This document shows, in pieces, positions 53,201 to 56,200 of a stretch of 64,000 nt of DNA; the stretch's first letter is position 1; each line of letters begins with the position of its first letter. A program made the translations under genes and the position numbers. Under the pieces are notes generated by a model that searched no databases, was not told where the DNA came from, and was given only the letters and a program-made list of their open reading frames with translations. Source of the stretch: Psettodes erumei (lineage: Eukaryota > Chordata > Actinopteri > Pleuronectiformes > Psettodidae); the NCBI GenBank assembly GCA_016785225.1, contig JAFBJZ010000660.1, positions 3,781,001-3,845,000 on the forward strand, in the 5' to 3' direction.

Positions 53201-56200
53201 GCTTAAGGGCAAAGTGAGGCGAGCTAAGCGCAGTGAGGGAATATCGTGGTGAAGGAATATAATATCTCACGGAAGTTCAAAGGTATGGCTTTCTATTGTG
53301 TGTGTGTGTGTGTGTGTGTTTGTTTTTTTAGAACTAGATGTCAGGGTATTTCTATGATATGGAGTAGTATGCTTAATTATACTGTCTGCAGTTAAACACT
53401 AATTTCAAACCTGTTGGTAGTAATGAGAAAATAAAAGAATCCTTTATGCTGGCAGCCAAGAGGTTTCAGATTGACTGATGCTACACAGTAGTTAGCCAGC
53501 ACACTGTGAAAAGTTTGCTGTCTTGTGAGAAACAATAAATGTTAACATAAATGAAATTGAGCTCGCCTACCAGGTTTGAAGGTTTAGAAAGGATGAGGTA
53601 AGAATCATAGACATTCTTTCCTTATCTTTTTTACTGTTTGTTTCAGTGTGCAGTGATTTAATATTCAAAGGGGAGTGTTAAATTAGAGTTTGGGTAATAT
53701 CAGTTAATGATATTAACTAACAGCCATACGGGATGCTGATGCACAGACCTCAACAGACTCTGTTACAGTATGAGTTTCACTCTAATTCTGTATTGGCCCT
53801 GAATGTTAGCATGCAAATCCTGTAAATCCTGCACTATAGAAATGTCAAATATTAACAGGATTCCCATAGACTGAACTGCTCTCCTTCTGTAATATTATTG
53901 CACCAGAGTTCAGAAGAAAAAGAAGATACAGCCATGGGTGCTGCTGGATGGGTTATAAAGGGGAACTGCACATTCCAAGGAGTTATTTTATGAAACAGAA
54001 ATGTTGCTGTGTTTTGGCAGATGCATTGGGTCGGATGAGCAGGATCGCAACTTGTATGAAGGCCCAGGATTTCGAACAGCCTGCTTGATCTGCAGCCTGC
54101 AGCGCCGGAGCCATTGTTCATAGATGAGGGTGATGTCTTCAGTGATGTCAACTAGAAGGTAAGGTTTCTTTTTAGACGGCAGCGATGTGTCTTTGTTTCG
54201 GAGATGTGCTCCTTCCTTGGCATACTGCAAACATTTTGAAGAAATTGGATTGATCTGTCTGCCTTTCAGAATATTAGATATAGACTCTGTGTTTCATGTG
54301 GCGCCATGCCAGTAGGGTTTTTTTTGTAGAAGGTTGTTGCTGTAACTAAGTAAGGTTAGTGCAAAATCAGCTTTTTTTTTAGGATGACTTGGAAAAACAC
54401 AGTCTTTTTTCCAAGGCTAAAGGTTTTAATATTAGTAAGTGAAAAGAGAAAAAACCAAAGACTCTCATCATACAACTCCCTCTCCTGTTTTCTCCAAAAC
54501 TGAAACTCTTGTGAGACACGTCAGCATTGCTTTGGAGGTTTCCTACAGTTTCTGAAGACAAGTCATTTTGTGATGCTGTAACTGTTTCTGTTTTATCACA
54601 TGGAATTTAGTTCTGGATCCATAATTAGCCATGAGCAAATGCCTAATGCCTGCAGGTCTTGAGATACAACAATAATGAATTCACATGGGCACCCCGGTTC
54701 TACATTAATAATAATTTGCAAAACAAATTGAGGCATATACATGGAATTGGGCTGTGTAGTTGTTTTGGGTTTTTTTTGAGGAGAACTTAATGCTGTTTTA
54801 GTGAAATATTAATGGCCAGAGAGGAGTCTCACCAAGACTGGCATAAAGGTAACTGTTCTATTGAAACAACTCTCTTCTTTCTGTAGCTCTTAACATCCAT
54901 GCCAAGTAAAAGTATAACCTTTCTGAAAACTGCCAACTTCCCATTTGCATATGCCACATCTAGAAATGAAGTACAGTGCGTCCCTGATTAGAAGGTCGGA
55001 AGATGGAGCTCGCAGCATTTTTGATCAGCCGTAATTAATTAAGCGGTTGTGATGCAGCCTCAGATGCACTGCATTTAACAGCACCACCAAATAGCTTGAC
55101 TAAATGTGAATCCAGCATCTAATAACTAAATCAGCATATTTTTCTGTGCAAACACTCCCAAAAACGGATAATGGTGACTCGTTTAGGACGACAGGCTCTG
55201 CTCCCAGATGCGTAAGGACAAACATCAGCGCTCCGCAGTCACCCATCAGAGAAGCATCTGATGCTGATACCTGACTACCAGTGACTCATCTGCCATGCCA
55301 TCATGGGTTGAGGAAGAAATGCCTCGTGGCGTGTTTGAAGAAACGCTGCCAAGCTATTTTAAAATGCACGGCTGACCTTCAAGAAATGAAGCTGATGACA
55401 TATCACTATCTACTGCTCCCCAAGCTTCATGCAGAACCACATGTCATTAAACCATCTCAATGCTGATGGATTGCCTTACAGTTATATGAAATGGAAAAAC
55501 ACAAAACTGATTATGAGAAAAGAAACACAATCACAAAATAAGGTCAAAAAAGAAAGCATCAGATTAATCAGAATAGTAATAATAGTAGCTACAGTAATAT
55601 AATACATTTTTAAATATAGACATTGAAAAATTTGTTAAAACACAGTAACACATTTCCTCCCATATAAACATCAAATGAGCAACACATTAATATTCAAGAA
55701 TCTGCGGCTAACACTACCTGGACAAGGGGCAGTGTTATTGCAAACCCTTGATTCTCTTAAAGGGCCGCTGCAGTGTGTTCCGTATGGTGAGACACATGTT
55801 CTTGTTCGCACCTGCGACCCTTGACCGCATGTTACAGAGCATGAGCTCCACTGGGACCACTCCTCTGCACCTGATTCACCTGTGTGGGAGAAGGGTGACA
55901 CTAGTTAAATGCAGCAATATGGTCCTGGGGCAGGGCTAACGGGGCGGGATGGGGCAAGGTGGGCGGGGTTGAGTCAAATGGGGAGGGGCCAACATGAGTA
56001 ACGTTTGGAAAAGGTGGGGCCTTTAAGATTTACAAGAGCACTATTGTACAGTCTGTACTACCTTTATGTGATCTTTGATAAATACTGAACTGGCAGCTCA
56101 GTTCCTCTGACTGGTGGTTTCTTTTGTATGCAGCACAATTAAGTGTTTTGTGTCTGCAATCACTGAGAGTGGTTGCGTTAAGAGTGCTCCTTACAGTGCA

